Below are positions 16,664 through 25,424 of a stretch of DNA of 64,000 nucleotides, one piece after another. The notes under the pieces are model-generated. The model had not been told where the DNA came from, did not search any database, and saw only the letters and a list, made by a program, of their open reading frames with translations. The stretch comes from Lacticaseibacillus thailandensis DSM 22698 = JCM 13996 (GTDB taxonomy: Bacteria; Bacillota; Bacilli; Lactobacillales; Lactobacillaceae): assembly GCF_001312865.1 (NCBI RefSeq), contig NZ_BBER01000003.1, forward strand, positions 124,001-188,000. The letters are read 5' to 3'. The translations under genes were made by a program, and so were the position numbers. The stretch's first letter is position 1. Each line of letters opens with the position of its first letter.

Positions 16664-18448
16664 ATGGTCGAGACTGCAAGTGATTACTTACAACGATTAG
16701 GTAAATTCTTCCATGACATCCGTGTTGGTCGTGGTGTGACGTTACGCGCAGCGGCGGGCAACTGGTCGGCGTCGACATTGTCGCGCTTTGAGCACGGGGA
16801 ACAAGACATTAGTGCTGTCAAAGCCGTTGACCTAATGGCCCGATTGGGGTTGGAGGATACCGATTTTCTGGCGTTCTACGAGGCACAACCGGGTAATTTT
16901 CCGTTGACGGTGCTTGACGATGCGCTCGCTCATAATGTTAAAAGTGTGGTGAAACGGCGCAAGGCTTACTTCGTTGAGCATCCCGAGCACAACACGTTGA
17001 CACAACTGGCGGCGGTCCTGTTAGATGCTGCCGAGCATTGGGGACAACCAGATTTTCGGTTTAGTGATGCGCAGGAACAATGCCTCGCCGACCGGTTAGC
17101 GTTGCCCGAACATTATATGATGCTAGAAATTTCCATTCTGAAAGTTGTAGGTGGCCCGGCGAGTCACGAATTGTTAACTTTGTTATGGCAGCGGATCGAA
17201 CGGTTGGGCCCCAAATGGCCACTTTACGGGATTCGGTTACTCATGGTGTGGTTGGGTGCGATTATGGATCGTGATATATCCTTGGTCGATGCCATTGAGG
17301 CCAAGTTGAAGCCCATTTTTACGCACTATTGGGACAATAAGTTTACTTTAGAGTACTTACCAAACTGGACCTATGGTGAAGCCGCGGTGCGGTGGTTACG
17401 GGAGCCAACAGTAGCTAATGAAGCGCGTGTTCACCAAATGGTGGATGATTTGATGGTTATGGGCGGTGTGGATGATGCCCGCTGGTTTAAGAACATGTTT
17501 GCCCGGATGCAACACGCGCGGGTTTACCACAACTACAGCATCGTTGATCATCCCATGACGATGACGGCCAGCCACACCATTGGTGAGTTGCTCCGTAACC
17601 AGCGTCAGTACTTTGGCCTCACGCTACATGATATCAGCCAGGAGTTTAGTGTTAGTGCGCTACGTCGTTTTGAAACGGGGGACACACAGCTTGCGTTTGG
17701 TGGATTAACACGGCTCCTAGGTGCATTGGGACTACAACCCTCACAATTTTTCACTTATTTGGGGCGCACGGATAATCATCCGTTAGGGGTGATAGGGCTA
17801 CGGGCAGCGTACGTCAAGCTGAGCCAGTTTGCACCATCGATTAGGTATCCTGGGCCTATGGCGGTGTGCCAACAGTTTGAGTTGGAAGTGCAGGATAAAC
17901 CGACGTCCATATTAAGGGAGCAAATGTTTATTCTTTACACGCTGGCGGGCGTAGGGGACCCGCCAACAATGCGGCGTGATGCGGATCGCGTCTTCGCGCT
18001 ACTAATGCAGTCCGACTTGTGGAAGATTATGGAACTGATGGCGGTACAGGCATTGGGTTCGTGGTTGACCCCCGCGCAGATGATTCCGTTGTTCCAGCAT
18101 GGCCGTCGTATATTGGACAATTCCCCGCAATTTTTATTGGGTCGGGGTCACTTCTTTGACGGATTAAATCGCTCGTTAGTGCGTCTGGTTAAAGCCGATA
18201 ATAAGGAAGACGCGCATGAGTTCTTACAGCAATTAGATTGGTTACCCCACGGACAAAACGCGTCACCAGAGCCTGGACGGCTATAGGATCATGGCTCCTT
18301 GCTTTAATGTTGGTGGATGGTGATGCCAAAGCCGCGGCGGATTGCCGCGTATTCCTGAAGCGTACTCGCCGTGTGGGACACTTGGATGCCATCGATACGC
18401 TGAAGCAACTATGGTCAGGCTTGGTACCCACTGACTTTTTTTGCATAA
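16664..18448 (+). CDS. Double Rgg-like regulator, copy 2 (frameshifted)
   Basis: A tandem paralogue of the preceding gene over its full length, with the same double architecture. The first helix-turn-helix is in FHDIRVGRGVTLRAAAGNWSASTLSRFEHGEQDIS, the second in LGELLRNQRQYFG-LTLHDISQEFSVSALRRFETG (order and spacing as in copy 1). Two shifts occur near the end. About 18258-18265, one A is missing in CAAAACGCG; correcting it continues into TRAWTAIGSW...RRVGHLDAID. At 18436-18442 the T run is one base too long; correcting it gives a stop at 18446-18448, aligned with the end of copy 1. Start ATG 16664. The close spacing suggests one transcription unit. Confidence 0.75.
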
Positions 18449-18451
18449 GCG

Positions 18452-18496
18452 TAAAAATAAGGATCAACGGCAATTACGCTGTTGGTCCCTATTTTC
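18452..18496. terminator. Bidirectional terminator
   Basis: AAAAATAAGGATCAAC pairs with GTTGGTCCCTATTTT (one bulge/mismatch) between the convergent Rgg-like and MarR genes. Confidence 0.65.
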
Positions 18497-18502
18497 GCGG
18501 TG

Positions 18503-18950
18503 CTATGATTGGTGGTGCTGGTCTTTTAACTCCGTTGACAGCTTTTGTAGGGTTGCCTGAAAGGAATCATCGGGGTCAATATGATTATGCTCCAGGCGGG
18601 CTTGCCACCATTGGTTACGGATGGCGATAATCTCCGGGATGATGGCTTCCCCAGCGGTGGTAATGTGGATGATGTTAGTCGTTCGGTTGTCTGGCGACTG
18701 GGTTTGCGACACGTAGCTGTCCGTACTGAGGCGGTGGACTTCGCGGGCAATCTGCCCCTTGTTGATGACGAGGGTGCGCGCCAGGTCGTTTTGACTACTA
18801 TCTCCCTGCTGGTGTAGCAGTAAGAGGATGTAGGCGCTGGTGGCATTAAGCCCCATTTTTTTTGTAACGGGACAGAACGTCACGTTGAAACGCACGGTGA
18901 ATGATGGAAAAGCTCTGGGCAAAGTCGCCAGGGAAAGTATCTAAGGCCAC
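18503..18950 (-). CDS. MarR family transcriptional regulator (frameshifted)
   Basis: A winged-helix MarR repressor of about 148 residues after correction. Restored from GTG 18950, the N-terminus reads VALDTFPGDFAQSFSIIHRAFQRDVLSRYKK and joins GLNATSAYILLLLHQQGDSSQNDLARTLVINKGQIAREVHRL, the recognition helix region. SPDNRTTNIIHITTAGEAII is the wing. The break is in the A run (T run 18856-18863 on the plus strand), which is one base too long. GGAGGAATTATT precedes the GTG. The target genes are unknown; no transporter is adjacent. Confidence 0.8.
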
Positions 18951-19052
18951 AATAATTCCTCCTGCTGGTCGTTTAATATGTTTATCATAGCAGTTTTAAC
19001 GCCAACGGGGACATATTTATACGTAGTGGTGGTTGCTTCAGCGTGGCGCAAA

Positions 19053-19068
19053 TATTTCCCGGGAAATA
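19053..19068. promoter_or_regulatory. Noc-binding-site-type palindrome 1
   Basis: TATTTCCCGGGAAATA, a perfect 16-bp palindrome containing the 14-bp Noc site ATTTCCCGGGAAAT known from Bacillus subtilis. It lies in the region upstream of the HAD gene. Three more copies occur in this window. Confidence 0.85.
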
Positions 19069-19072
19069 AATC

Positions 19073-19086
19073 TGAAAGCGCTTGAA
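19073..19086 (+). promoter_or_regulatory. cre-like site
   Basis: TGAAAGCGCTTGAA resembles the CcpA catabolite-response element (TGWAANCGNTNWCA) apart from the third base from the end. It precedes the HAD phosphatase gene by about 80 bases. Confidence 0.5.
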
Positions 19087-19164
19087 TTGCATGCGCACCT
19101 ATTGTAGTGTGAGGTTAACCGCTTTCGCTAGTGGTGCAAAGACATAATGTATGGGGGTATCACG

Positions 19165-19815
19165 ATGAAGAAAGCCGTTATTTTCGATATGGATGGCGTG
19201 TTAGTCGACAGTGAGCAGTACTACTTTGACCGGCGGATGCACTTCTTCCACAAATTGGGGTTGGAACCACAAAACGTGCAGTTGAGTGATTACCTCGGTT
19301 TGGGTGACGACGAGGGCTGGGTGCAGCTCTTCCCTGACGAGGCGCAGCGGGAGAATGCCCAGGCCGAGTTTGCCAAGTATGAAGCTAAGCACCCAGTTAA
19401 CTACGCGCCACTGTTGAACCCCGGGGTGAAGGAAGTGCTCGAGTACTTACAAATTAATGGTTATAGCATTGCCTTGGCGTCGGCTGGCGTCACGGCCCAC
19501 ATTAACCGGATGTTAGAGCAGTGCCAGCTCAAGGGTTACTTTGACGTAGTGGAGTACGGTGAAAAGTTGAGTCACAACAAACCGGACCCAGAAATTTACG
19601 TTAACGTCGCGCAGAAACTCAACGTTCAGCCGGAAGAGTGCGTGGTGCTCGAGGATAGCGTCAACGGAATTCAGGCGGCTAAGCGTGCCCACATGGAGAC
19701 GTGGGCGCTCAAGCCGCGGAAGTACGTCATCGACCAGACCCGTGCTGATGCCATTTTGCCGGATATGGATGCCGTTTTGACTAAGCTGAAGGGGCTGACG
19801 CGTAACGCGAAATAG
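19165..19815 (+). CDS. HAD-superfamily phosphatase / beta-phosphoglucomutase-like
   Basis: A 216-residue HAD hydrolase of subfamily IA. Motif I is FDMDGVLVDSE (nucleophile Asp and second Asp), motif II is the SAGVTAHI region with an Ala-Ser-Ala-Gly variant, and motifs III/IV are KPDPEIY and VLEDSVNG. A helical cap follows motif I. The DxDGV-L-DSE form and size fit phosphoglucomutase- or sugar-phosphatase-like members. The exact substrate cannot be told. ATG 19165 is preferred because GGGGGT sits 8-12 bases ahead. A cre-like site upstream suggests catabolite control. Confidence 0.85.
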   Translation: MKKAVIFDMDGVLVDSEQYYFDRRMHFFHKLGLEPQNVQLSDYLGLGDDEGWVQLFPDEAQRENAQAEFAKYEAKHPVNYAPLLNPGVKEVLEYLQINGYSIALASAGVTAHINRMLEQCQLKGYFDVVEYGEKLSHNKPDPEIYVNVAQKLNVQPEECVVLEDSVNGIQAAKRAHMETWALKPRKYVIDQTRADAILPDMDAVLTKLKGLTRNAK

Positions 19816-19868
19816 GCTGCTGCAGCCGGGACGGGTTAGTGTAAAATGATGGTAGCACGACCATTACA

Positions 19869-20265
19869 TTGCAGTCGCCACGTGCTGACGTCGGGCGGAC
19901 TGGCTTATTTGGAGGGGTTACTATCTTTTATACGATCTGTGCCATCATTACAGCTCTTAGTAGCATTCTTAGCCTAGGCTTTGCTTGCTTTGCACTCATG
20001 TCGGTGCCTAATGATGGGTCCGCCGCGCGGAATAACGCGTTGTACAGCTTTTCGCGTAGCGTCGCCATGGCGCTTATTTGCTGCGGCGTGTTCACGTTTC
20101 ATAACCTTGCCTACCTGGCGGCGGTCAGCATCATGATGATCGTGGTGGCCGGAATCGACGGGGTGATTGGCCGCAAGATCAGCAAGTTGCGTACCTGGTT
20201 ACCATGGGGTATGGCCGTGGTGAACCTCGTAGTGCTGCTGATGGTGTACGCCCACTTTTTTTTGA
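19869..20265 (+). CDS. Small integral membrane protein, start uncertain
   Basis: About 130 residues with three or four hydrophobic helices (FYTICAIITALSSILSLGFACFALM, YLAAVSIMMIVVAGIDGVIG, WLPWGMAVVNLVVLLMVYAHFF). I do not recognise the family. A strong GGAGGGG at 19911-19917 is followed in frame by GTT ACT ATC rather than a start codon. Either ATG 19869 is used or a base is missing. The T run at 20256-20263 is probably one base too long: removing one gives a TGA at 20265, just before the terminator. As read, the frame runs on through the terminator. Confidence 0.5.
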
Positions 20266-20280
20266 AATATGGATCAGAAA

Positions 20281-20316
20281 AAAACTCTGGGGTGATTGGC
20301 CCCAGAGTTTTTTTTG
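20281..20316. terminator. Bidirectional terminator
   Basis: AAAACTCTGGGG pairs with CCCCAGAGTTTT around a short loop, A-rich before and T-rich after, between convergent genes. Confidence 0.9.
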
Positions 20317-20322
20317 GTGAAA

Positions 20323-21315
20323 TTATGCGCGGACGATACGGTCGATGGCAGCTAGCTCATCATCACTAAACTGCGTGTTGTCGACGGCCTTGAGATTGTC
20401 CTCCAGGTGTGCCGTGTTGGTGGTGCCAATCACCACGCTGGCGACAACGGGGTCGTGGAGCAACCAAGCTAGTGCCATCTGGGCGAGGGTCTGGTGCCGG
20501 GCCGTGGCGATGGCGTTGAGATCGTTCAGCTTCTTGGTGGCCGCATCGAGTCCGTGGGCGAAGATGTGTTTGTTGGTCGGGTGGATCGGGAAGTCTGCCG
20601 GAATGCCATCCAGGTAACGGCCACTGAGCAGCCCTTCCGCCAGTGGGCCGTACGCAACGACCCCGACACCACCTTGACGCAACGTGTCTAGGAGGCCCGT
20701 ATCCTCGACGTTACGGTTCAAAACGTTATAGCTCATCTGATCGAGCACAAACGGCGTACCCAGTTCTTTGAACAGTTGGATGGCCTTTTGGGCTTGCGCG
20801 GTTTCAAAGTTGGAGACGCCAATATAGAGCGCCTTCCCGGACCGCACTACGTCATCCAGCGCCCGGACGGTCTCCGCCAGTGGCACCGTATCGTCGAATC
20901 GGTGGGCGTACAGAATGTCGACGTAATCCAATTGCAGACGGGTGAGCGAGTCATCGATGCCCTGCAGGATGGCTTTGCGTGAGGTGCCATCGCCAAAGGG
21001 GCCGGGGTGGATCTCATAGCCAATCTTGGTGGCAATGACCAATTCATCACGGTAAGGGCGCAGGTCATGAGCTAGAACCTGGCCCAGTAACGTTTCACTG
21101 CTACCTTCGTCGCCATCGCCGTAGTGGTTAGCCACGTCAAAGTGGAAGACACCACGGTCAAAGGCGTCGAGAATCAGCTGCCGCCGGTCCGCCAGGGGGT
21201 CGGCCGAACTAAAGTGGTGCCAGAGACCCAAGGACACAGGTGGGAGCACCAACCCGCTGTGGCCAGCGGGACGTGGAGCGCAATGGTCGTATCGGTTTGC
21301 ATCAGCTTTGTACAT
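20323..21315 (-). CDS. Aldo/keto reductase
   Basis: A 330-residue NADPH-dependent aldo/keto reductase of the YghZ/Kv-beta-like type, starting MYKADANRYDHC. Conserved elements are FDVANHYGDGDEGSSE (Asp and Tyr of the active site), VIATKIGY (Lys), and ILYAHRFDD (His). Late in the protein are GPLAEGLLSGRYL and VVIGTTNTAHLEDNL, which bind the nicotinamide and adenosine phosphate. Start 21315 is supported by AAGGAAGG upstream; the frame remains open for 13 more codons. It differs in sequence from the aldo/keto reductase at 6.2-7.2 kb, so it is not a recent duplicate. Confidence 0.88.
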   Translation of the reverse strand: MYKADANRYDHCAPRPAGHSGLVLPPVSLGLWHHFSSADPLADRRQLILDAFDRGVFHFDVANHYGDGDEGSSETLLGQVLAHDLRPYRDELVIATKIGYEIHPGPFGDGTSRKAILQGIDDSLTRLQLDYVDILYAHRFDDTVPLAETVRALDDVVRSGKALYIGVSNFETAQAQKAIQLFKELGTPFVLDQMSYNVLNRNVEDTGLLDTLRQGGVGVVAYGPLAEGLLSGRYLDGIPADFPIHPTNKHIFAHGLDAATKKLNDLNAIATARHQTLAQMALAWLLHDPVVASVVIGTTNTAHLEDNLKAVDNTQFSDDELAAIDRIVRA

Positions 21316-21554
21316 CGTTATTCCTTCCTTTCCCGTACATAAACAATGTACCATAATTTGTTGGTAAGGCTTACATTGATTGGTGTAATTTAATTTATAG
21401 GCTGCATACTGGCCACGGGCTGTGTGGCGGACACTGCGCCTTAAGGTAAAGTTTATGCTTGTGGTGATTTAATGAAGTTTTCGTCAAGGCTACTTCACAA
21501 CTCCTGGGCATACTATAATAAAAGTATGTTCTGATATTAGGGAGCTGATGACAG

Positions 21555-21785
21555 ATGGATGCAACGAGTGAACAAACGCAACGGTACTACGTGGTGGTAC
21601 CAGGGAAGCTGCCAGCGCCGTTTCAGGCGTTGTACGCGGTCATGGACGGGCAACTGTGCATCCTGCCACAAACCTTCCTGGTGCGCCGCCCAGAGGCAAT
21701 CAACGCCTGTAAATTCAGTGCAGAGGATATTGAGCGGTACGGTCTAACTGGCTGTACGCGCCATGCGGTTACGGGCGATGAGTGA
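21555..21785 (+). CDS. Small protein of unknown function
   Basis: 76 residues, MDATSEQTQRYYVVVPGKLP at the start, no membrane segment, no recognised family. A GGGAGC ribosome site precedes ATG 21555. Its last bases overlap the start of the 47-residue membrane protein that follows, which supports a small two-gene operon. Confidence 0.55.
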   Translation: MDATSEQTQRYYVVVPGKLPAPFQALYAVMDGQLCILPQTFLVRRPEAINACKFSAEDIERYGLTGCTRHAVTGDE

Positions 21786-21921
21786 CGCTCTGGTTATCCT
21801 ACTAGTATTAATCGTGACGGCGGCCGTCGCGACGATATTGTGGCTGAGCGCTTACCCCATAGTTGCGGTGGTGGTGGGTGTAATTGGTCTGGCAATTTGC
21901 TGGATCATCGGCCGGGCGTAG
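21778..21921 (+). CDS. 47-residue membrane peptide
   Basis: MSDALVILLVLIVTAAVATI begins a 47-residue protein consisting almost wholly of two hydrophobic helices (the second around YPIVAVVVGVIGLAICWII) and ending GRA. The ATG overlaps the preceding gene by eight bases (sequence GATGAGTGA), which is typical translational coupling. Too small for most gene finders. No family recognised. Confidence 0.55.
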   Translation: MSDALVILLVLIVTAAVATILWLSAYPIVAVVVGVIGLAICWIIGRA

Positions 21922-21953
21922 GTCGAGTGGGTGCGTCACCGTAATGGTTGTTT

Positions 21954-21980
21954 AGTGCGCAGTGGTGCTGTGCGCTTTTG
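21954..21980 (+). terminator. Terminator after small-protein pair
   Basis: AGTGCGCAG (21954-21962) pairs with CTGTGCGCT (21968-21976), followed by four T. Confidence 0.65.
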
Positions 21981-22070
21981 TTCATAAATGTTGATTTTAT
22001 GCTGTTGTTAGCGGTTACTTTGCGCTATAATTGGGTTAACGAGATGACGTGGTACGGGAGGTAATCGCAC

Positions 22071-22343
22071 ATGGCAACGAAGCAATTAACATCGAAACAA
22101 CGGCACAATGCCTACTTATTTTGGGCGGTAGTGGTCATCGCCACCAACGCGTTCGCAAAGAAGGTACAGATTCCCATGGTTACTAGCGTGGTAATCTGTA
22201 TCACCGTCTTTGCCCTGTTTCGTCTGTTGTCATTGGATCGGCGGTTCCACCGGGTTTACAAAGCGTTCCGGAGCGCCAGTTCAATGCGGAATCAGGACGG
22301 GACATTTGATAACGAAAACTTGAACTCCAAAAAGGCTAAGTAA
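22071..22343 (+). CDS. Small membrane protein, unknown
   Basis: 90 residues with two predicted helices (AYLFWAVVVIATNAF, MVTSVVICITVFALFRLL), a basic stretch LDRRFHRVYKAFR and a polar tail ending NSKKAK. A GGGAGG site precedes ATG 22071, and a promoter-like TATAAT lies at about 22025. I do not recognise the family. Confidence 0.6.
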   Translation: MATKQLTSKQRHNAYLFWAVVVIATNAFAKKVQIPMVTSVVICITVFALFRLLSLDRRFHRVYKAFRSASSMRNQDGTFDNENLNSKKAK

Positions 22344-22351
22344 GCATGCAA

Positions 22352-22397
22352 GGTAAAAGGCCTGATCACTTCAAGTGAGGTGGTCAGGGCTTTTAGT
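22352..22397. terminator. Bidirectional terminator
   Basis: AAAAGGCCTGATCACTT pairs imperfectly with AGGTGGTCAGGGCTTTT between convergent genes. Confidence 0.75.
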
Positions 22398-22403
22398 ATG
22401 GGC

Positions 22404-23705
22404 TTATTCAGCACTTTCAACCGCGGCGGGTGACTTCAAATCGTCGCTAGCCTGTGCACGGTGATGGTCAGCCCGGGCAATGGCGGCCCGAATGTTTACG
22501 GGGTGGCCCTCCTTCATCAGGTCATGGTACTCAGCGGTTGCCGTGAAGAGGAGGTCCGACGCGGAGTTGACTGCCGTTTCCACGGAGTCCTGGATCACCC
22601 CGATGATGAAGCCAATGGCGACCACCTGCATGGCAACATCATTGCTAATGCCAAACAAACTGGCGGCCATTGGGATGAGCAGCAGTGACCCACCGGCAAT
22701 CCCGGAGGAACCGGTGGCGGAAACGGCGCTCAGCACGCACAAAATCAGCGCTAACGGGAAGGAGACGTGGATGCCCAAGGTGTTGGCTGCAGCCAGTGTC
22801 ATAATTGAAACGGTGATGGCAGCCCCACCACTGTTGGCGGTACCCCCGAGCGCGATGGAGACGGCGTACGACTTTTCGTTGAGCCCCAGGTCAGCACACG
22901 CCTGCAGGTTGATCGGGATGTTTACCGCCGAGCTCCGGGTAAAGAACGCAGGGATTCCGGATACCTTCAGGGTCCATAAGACCAACGGGAAGGGGTTCTG
23001 GTGTGTCATCAGGAACACCATACCGGAGTAAACCACCAGGTAGGTAAACGCCATGGTGCCCACTAGGAGCAGCACGAGCTGCCCGTAACGCGCGATACCC
23101 GCCAGACCGGTTGTGGCGATGGAATTGTGGAGTAGACCGACAATCCCGAACGGAGCAAATTCAATGATGAACTGCGCGGCCCGTTCAATGGTTTGGGCAA
23201 AGTCAGCGATGACCTGCTTGGTGCCTTGGTGCGCGTGCCGTAAACCGAAGCCAATCACGAGGCCCCAGAAGAGAATGGTGAGGTAGCTGGCGTTGACGAT
23301 GGCCGCAATGGGATTGCTGACGGCATTGGTGAGTAAGTTACTAATGACGCTGCCTAAGTCCTGTGGTGCTTTGGCAGCGATTTTAGTTGCCTGAGGGAAA
23401 ATCAGGTGGATCTTGAAGATGTATGATGCACCCACCGCGGCTAGCGCCGCAATCAACGTTGCCCCCGCGTACAGGAGGACTACGGAGCTAAAGTGATTTT
23501 TCGCGCCCTGCTCGTACTTGGAAATGGCTGATAGGATCAGCATAAACACCAGTAGCGGGGCGATGGCCTTCAGGGCACCCACAAAGAGGCTACCGAGAAT
23601 GTTAATGAAGGTCCATGATGGCACCGTGAGCCCCAAGATAGCCCCAATGATAATCCCAATTACGATCCGCATAATAAGCGGTACACTTTTATAGCGTTGA
23701 AACAT
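22404..23705 (-). CDS. sstT: Serine/threonine:sodium symporter
   Basis: SstT imports serine and threonine with sodium across the cell membrane and belongs to the dicarboxylate/amino acid:cation symporter (DAACS) family. The protein has 433 residues, slightly longer than usual, with about eight membrane helices plus re-entrant loops. Diagnostic parts are MRIVIGIIIGAILGL, LLVFMLILSAISKY, FTRSSAVNIPINLQ (the serine-rich hairpin) and GGTANSGGAAITVSIM (substrate and sodium site). The start ATG follows GGAGGGATTGGC. It is monocistronic with a shared terminator. Confidence 0.93.
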   Translation of the reverse strand: MFQRYKSVPLIMRIVIGIIIGAILGLTVPSWTFINILGSLFVGALKAIAPLLVFMLILSAISKYEQGAKNHFSSVVLLYAGATLIAALAAVGASYIFKIHLIFPQATKIAAKAPQDLGSVISNLLTNAVSNPIAAIVNASYLTILFWGLVIGFGLRHAHQGTKQVIADFAQTIERAAQFIIEFAPFGIVGLLHNSIATTGLAGIARYGQLVLLLVGTMAFTYLVVYSGMVFLMTHQNPFPLVLWTLKVSGIPAFFTRSSAVNIPINLQACADLGLNEKSYAVSIALGGTANSGGAAITVSIMTLAAANTLGIHVSFPLALILCVLSAVSATGSSGIAGGSLLLIPMAASLFGISNDVAMQVVAIGFIIGVIQDSVETAVNSASDLLFTATAEYHDLMKEGHPVNIRAAIARADHHRAQASDDLKSPAAVESAE

Positions 23706-23934
23706 GCCAATCCCTCCAACTCACCGCAATTTGTCTACGCAGTGTAGACATGTGTTTTTGATATGTGACCATTATGCCCGAACAACTCATGGTTGTCTAG
23801 TGCAAATCACAGATTAATTTCAGAAAGTTTGGTACTGATGGTGAGTGCGGGGCAAAGGTGCGGGTACTGGCGCACTGGTAAGGGTGGTGACGGTCAGGGT
23901 CCGCGCAGCTTCTCAAGGGATGTTTTCGTGTAAC

Positions 23935-23966
23935 AAAAAAAACACGACCCGTGGGCCGTGTTTTTG
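23935..23966 (-). terminator. Terminator of the LysM-3D gene
   Basis: On the minus strand AAACACGGCCC pairs with GGGTCGTGTTT and runs into TTTTTT. Confidence 0.85.
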
Positions 23967-23999
23967 GGATTGAATTAAACTTACTCTGTAATTAGCCGA

Positions 24000-24941
24000 T
24001 GACCTGAACGGATGCGTACAGGATACCTGCGGAAGGAATTTGGCTACTTGGCATCGCAACATCCAACTGGTTAGGGTTGCTGTAAGCGAAGGAACCAGTA
24101 TCATTAACCGTCCGGTACCAAACCGTACCGTTAGACAGGGTGATCTTCAACCGCGTGCCTTTGGGTAAACGGAGAGGTTAGCGGCGACACCACCGTAGCC
24201 CATGTTGGAACCCATGACGGCTGGGTCATAGAAACTCAGCTTCATCTGACGGCTACTACCAGTGGTAGTCGTGTTGCTACTGTTGTTGGCCGTTGTCGTG
24301 CTAGTAGTTGTTGCCGCCTGCGTCGTAGTGGTTGCGACGCTGGAAGCAGCGGAACTAGCGGCAGAAGGTGCTGCGGAGCTGGCTGCCGGTGCGGCTGAAC
24401 TAGTAGCGGAACTGGCCACAGAGCTATTAGCGGAACTAGCTACGGAACTAGTAGCTGATGAGGTTGCAGCACTAGTAGCGGCGCTGGATGCGGCGCTAGT
24501 AGCAGTTGGAACCAAACTCAGCTTCTGGCCAACCGTCAACGTGTTAGCGTTGGCGAGGTGGTTGTAACTAACCAGGTTAGTCAGGGTCACGTTAAACTTT
24601 GCGGCGATGGCACTCAGCGTGTCACCACTCTGAACGGTGTAACTAGTAACGTTGGTTGTTGCAGCGGAACTAGCAACGCTGGTAGCGGCACTAGCTAACT
24701 GCAATTTCTGGCCGGTCAGAATAAAGTTGGCGTCCTTGATGTTGTTGGCATTAACCAACTTGCTGACGGTCGTCTTGTGGGTTGCGGCCAGCTGTGAGAG
24801 GGTATCCCCAGCCTGAACCGTGATGGTGTTATTATCGTTTGTTGCGGCGTGTACGTTGCTCTGCTGTGCCAACAATGTTGCAGGAACAATTGCGAACGCT
24901 GCGGAAACAATCCATTTCATATTAGCTGCTTTGATAATCAT
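24000..24941 (-). CDS. Secreted LysM and 3D-domain cell-wall protein (frameshifted)
   Basis: An exported cell-wall protein of about 313 residues. Signal peptide residues 1-32 end in NVHA. Two LysM repeats follow (about 40-83 and 96-141, each with VQ-GDTLS-IA pattern), which bind peptidoglycan. Next is an Ala/Ser/Thr linker with many ASSA repeats. The C-terminal domain starts SFYDPAVMGSNMGYGGVAAN and continues, after correction, PKGTRLKITLSNGTVWYRTVNDTG...QLDVAMPSSQIPSAGI, a 3D/double-psi-barrel domain as in lytic transglycosylase- or expansin-like enzymes, with catalytic-type Asp residues (VNDTG, LDVAMP). One G is missing at about 24162. The catalytic activity is inferred. Confidence 0.83.
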
Positions 24942-25131
24942 TCACTCCTAATTTCTTTGCCTGTGTTTATCAACTGTCTGCAGTATAGCTTCTGGGTGTG
25001 TCATGTAGACCGCAAGAAGGTTACAAATTGGGCTTGTTTTGCAACGTTGTAACTTGAATGCAACGAAACAGGTGTTACTTTTAAATGTAACCGTTTTTGT
25101 AGTATTAGGGTCGTAAATTGGTCTAAAAATT

Positions 25132-25185
25132 GCCCAAAAGCGGCAACATTTTGGTCATATTACGACAATGTTGCAGCTTTTGGGC
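25132..25185. repeat. 19-bp inverted repeat hairpin
   Basis: GCCCAAAAGCGGCAACATT and AATGTTGCAGCTTTTGGGC form a 19-bp stem with one mismatch and a 16-base loop. On the minus strand the stem is followed by AATTTTTAG, so it could act as a terminator in that direction, but no minus-strand gene ends here. The stretch 24942-25346 otherwise holds no visible gene. Confidence 0.6.
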
Positions 25186-25346
25186 GGTAGTACACACCTA
25201 AGTGAGGGCAAAATAGTTGAAATTAACGGCCAGATGGTGGATTGCGGGATCAATTGAGTACGATTGTGGTTACTTTGCATCGGCCATTGCCTAAAGTAAT
25301 ACGAGCGGACTGCTTGATCAGGTGCAATGACTTTGATTTCTAGACA

Positions 25347-25380
25347 AACAAAAGCCCCCGCGCCATTGCGCGGAGGCTTC
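25347..25380 (-). terminator. Terminator of the galactitol-type PTS operon
   Basis: On the minus strand GCCTCCGCGC pairs with GCGCGGGGGC around AATG and runs into TTTTG. It lies about 45 bases after the EIIC stop. Confidence 0.85.
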
Positions 25381-25424
25381 ACGTCGTTGGTCGACGACGT
25401 GGTTCCACCTGAATCATTCAAACA

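Noticed and set aside
25081-25420. CRISPR array or phage elements anywhere in the window
   Set aside because: No direct-repeat/spacer pattern and no integrase, transposase or phage structural genes were recognised.
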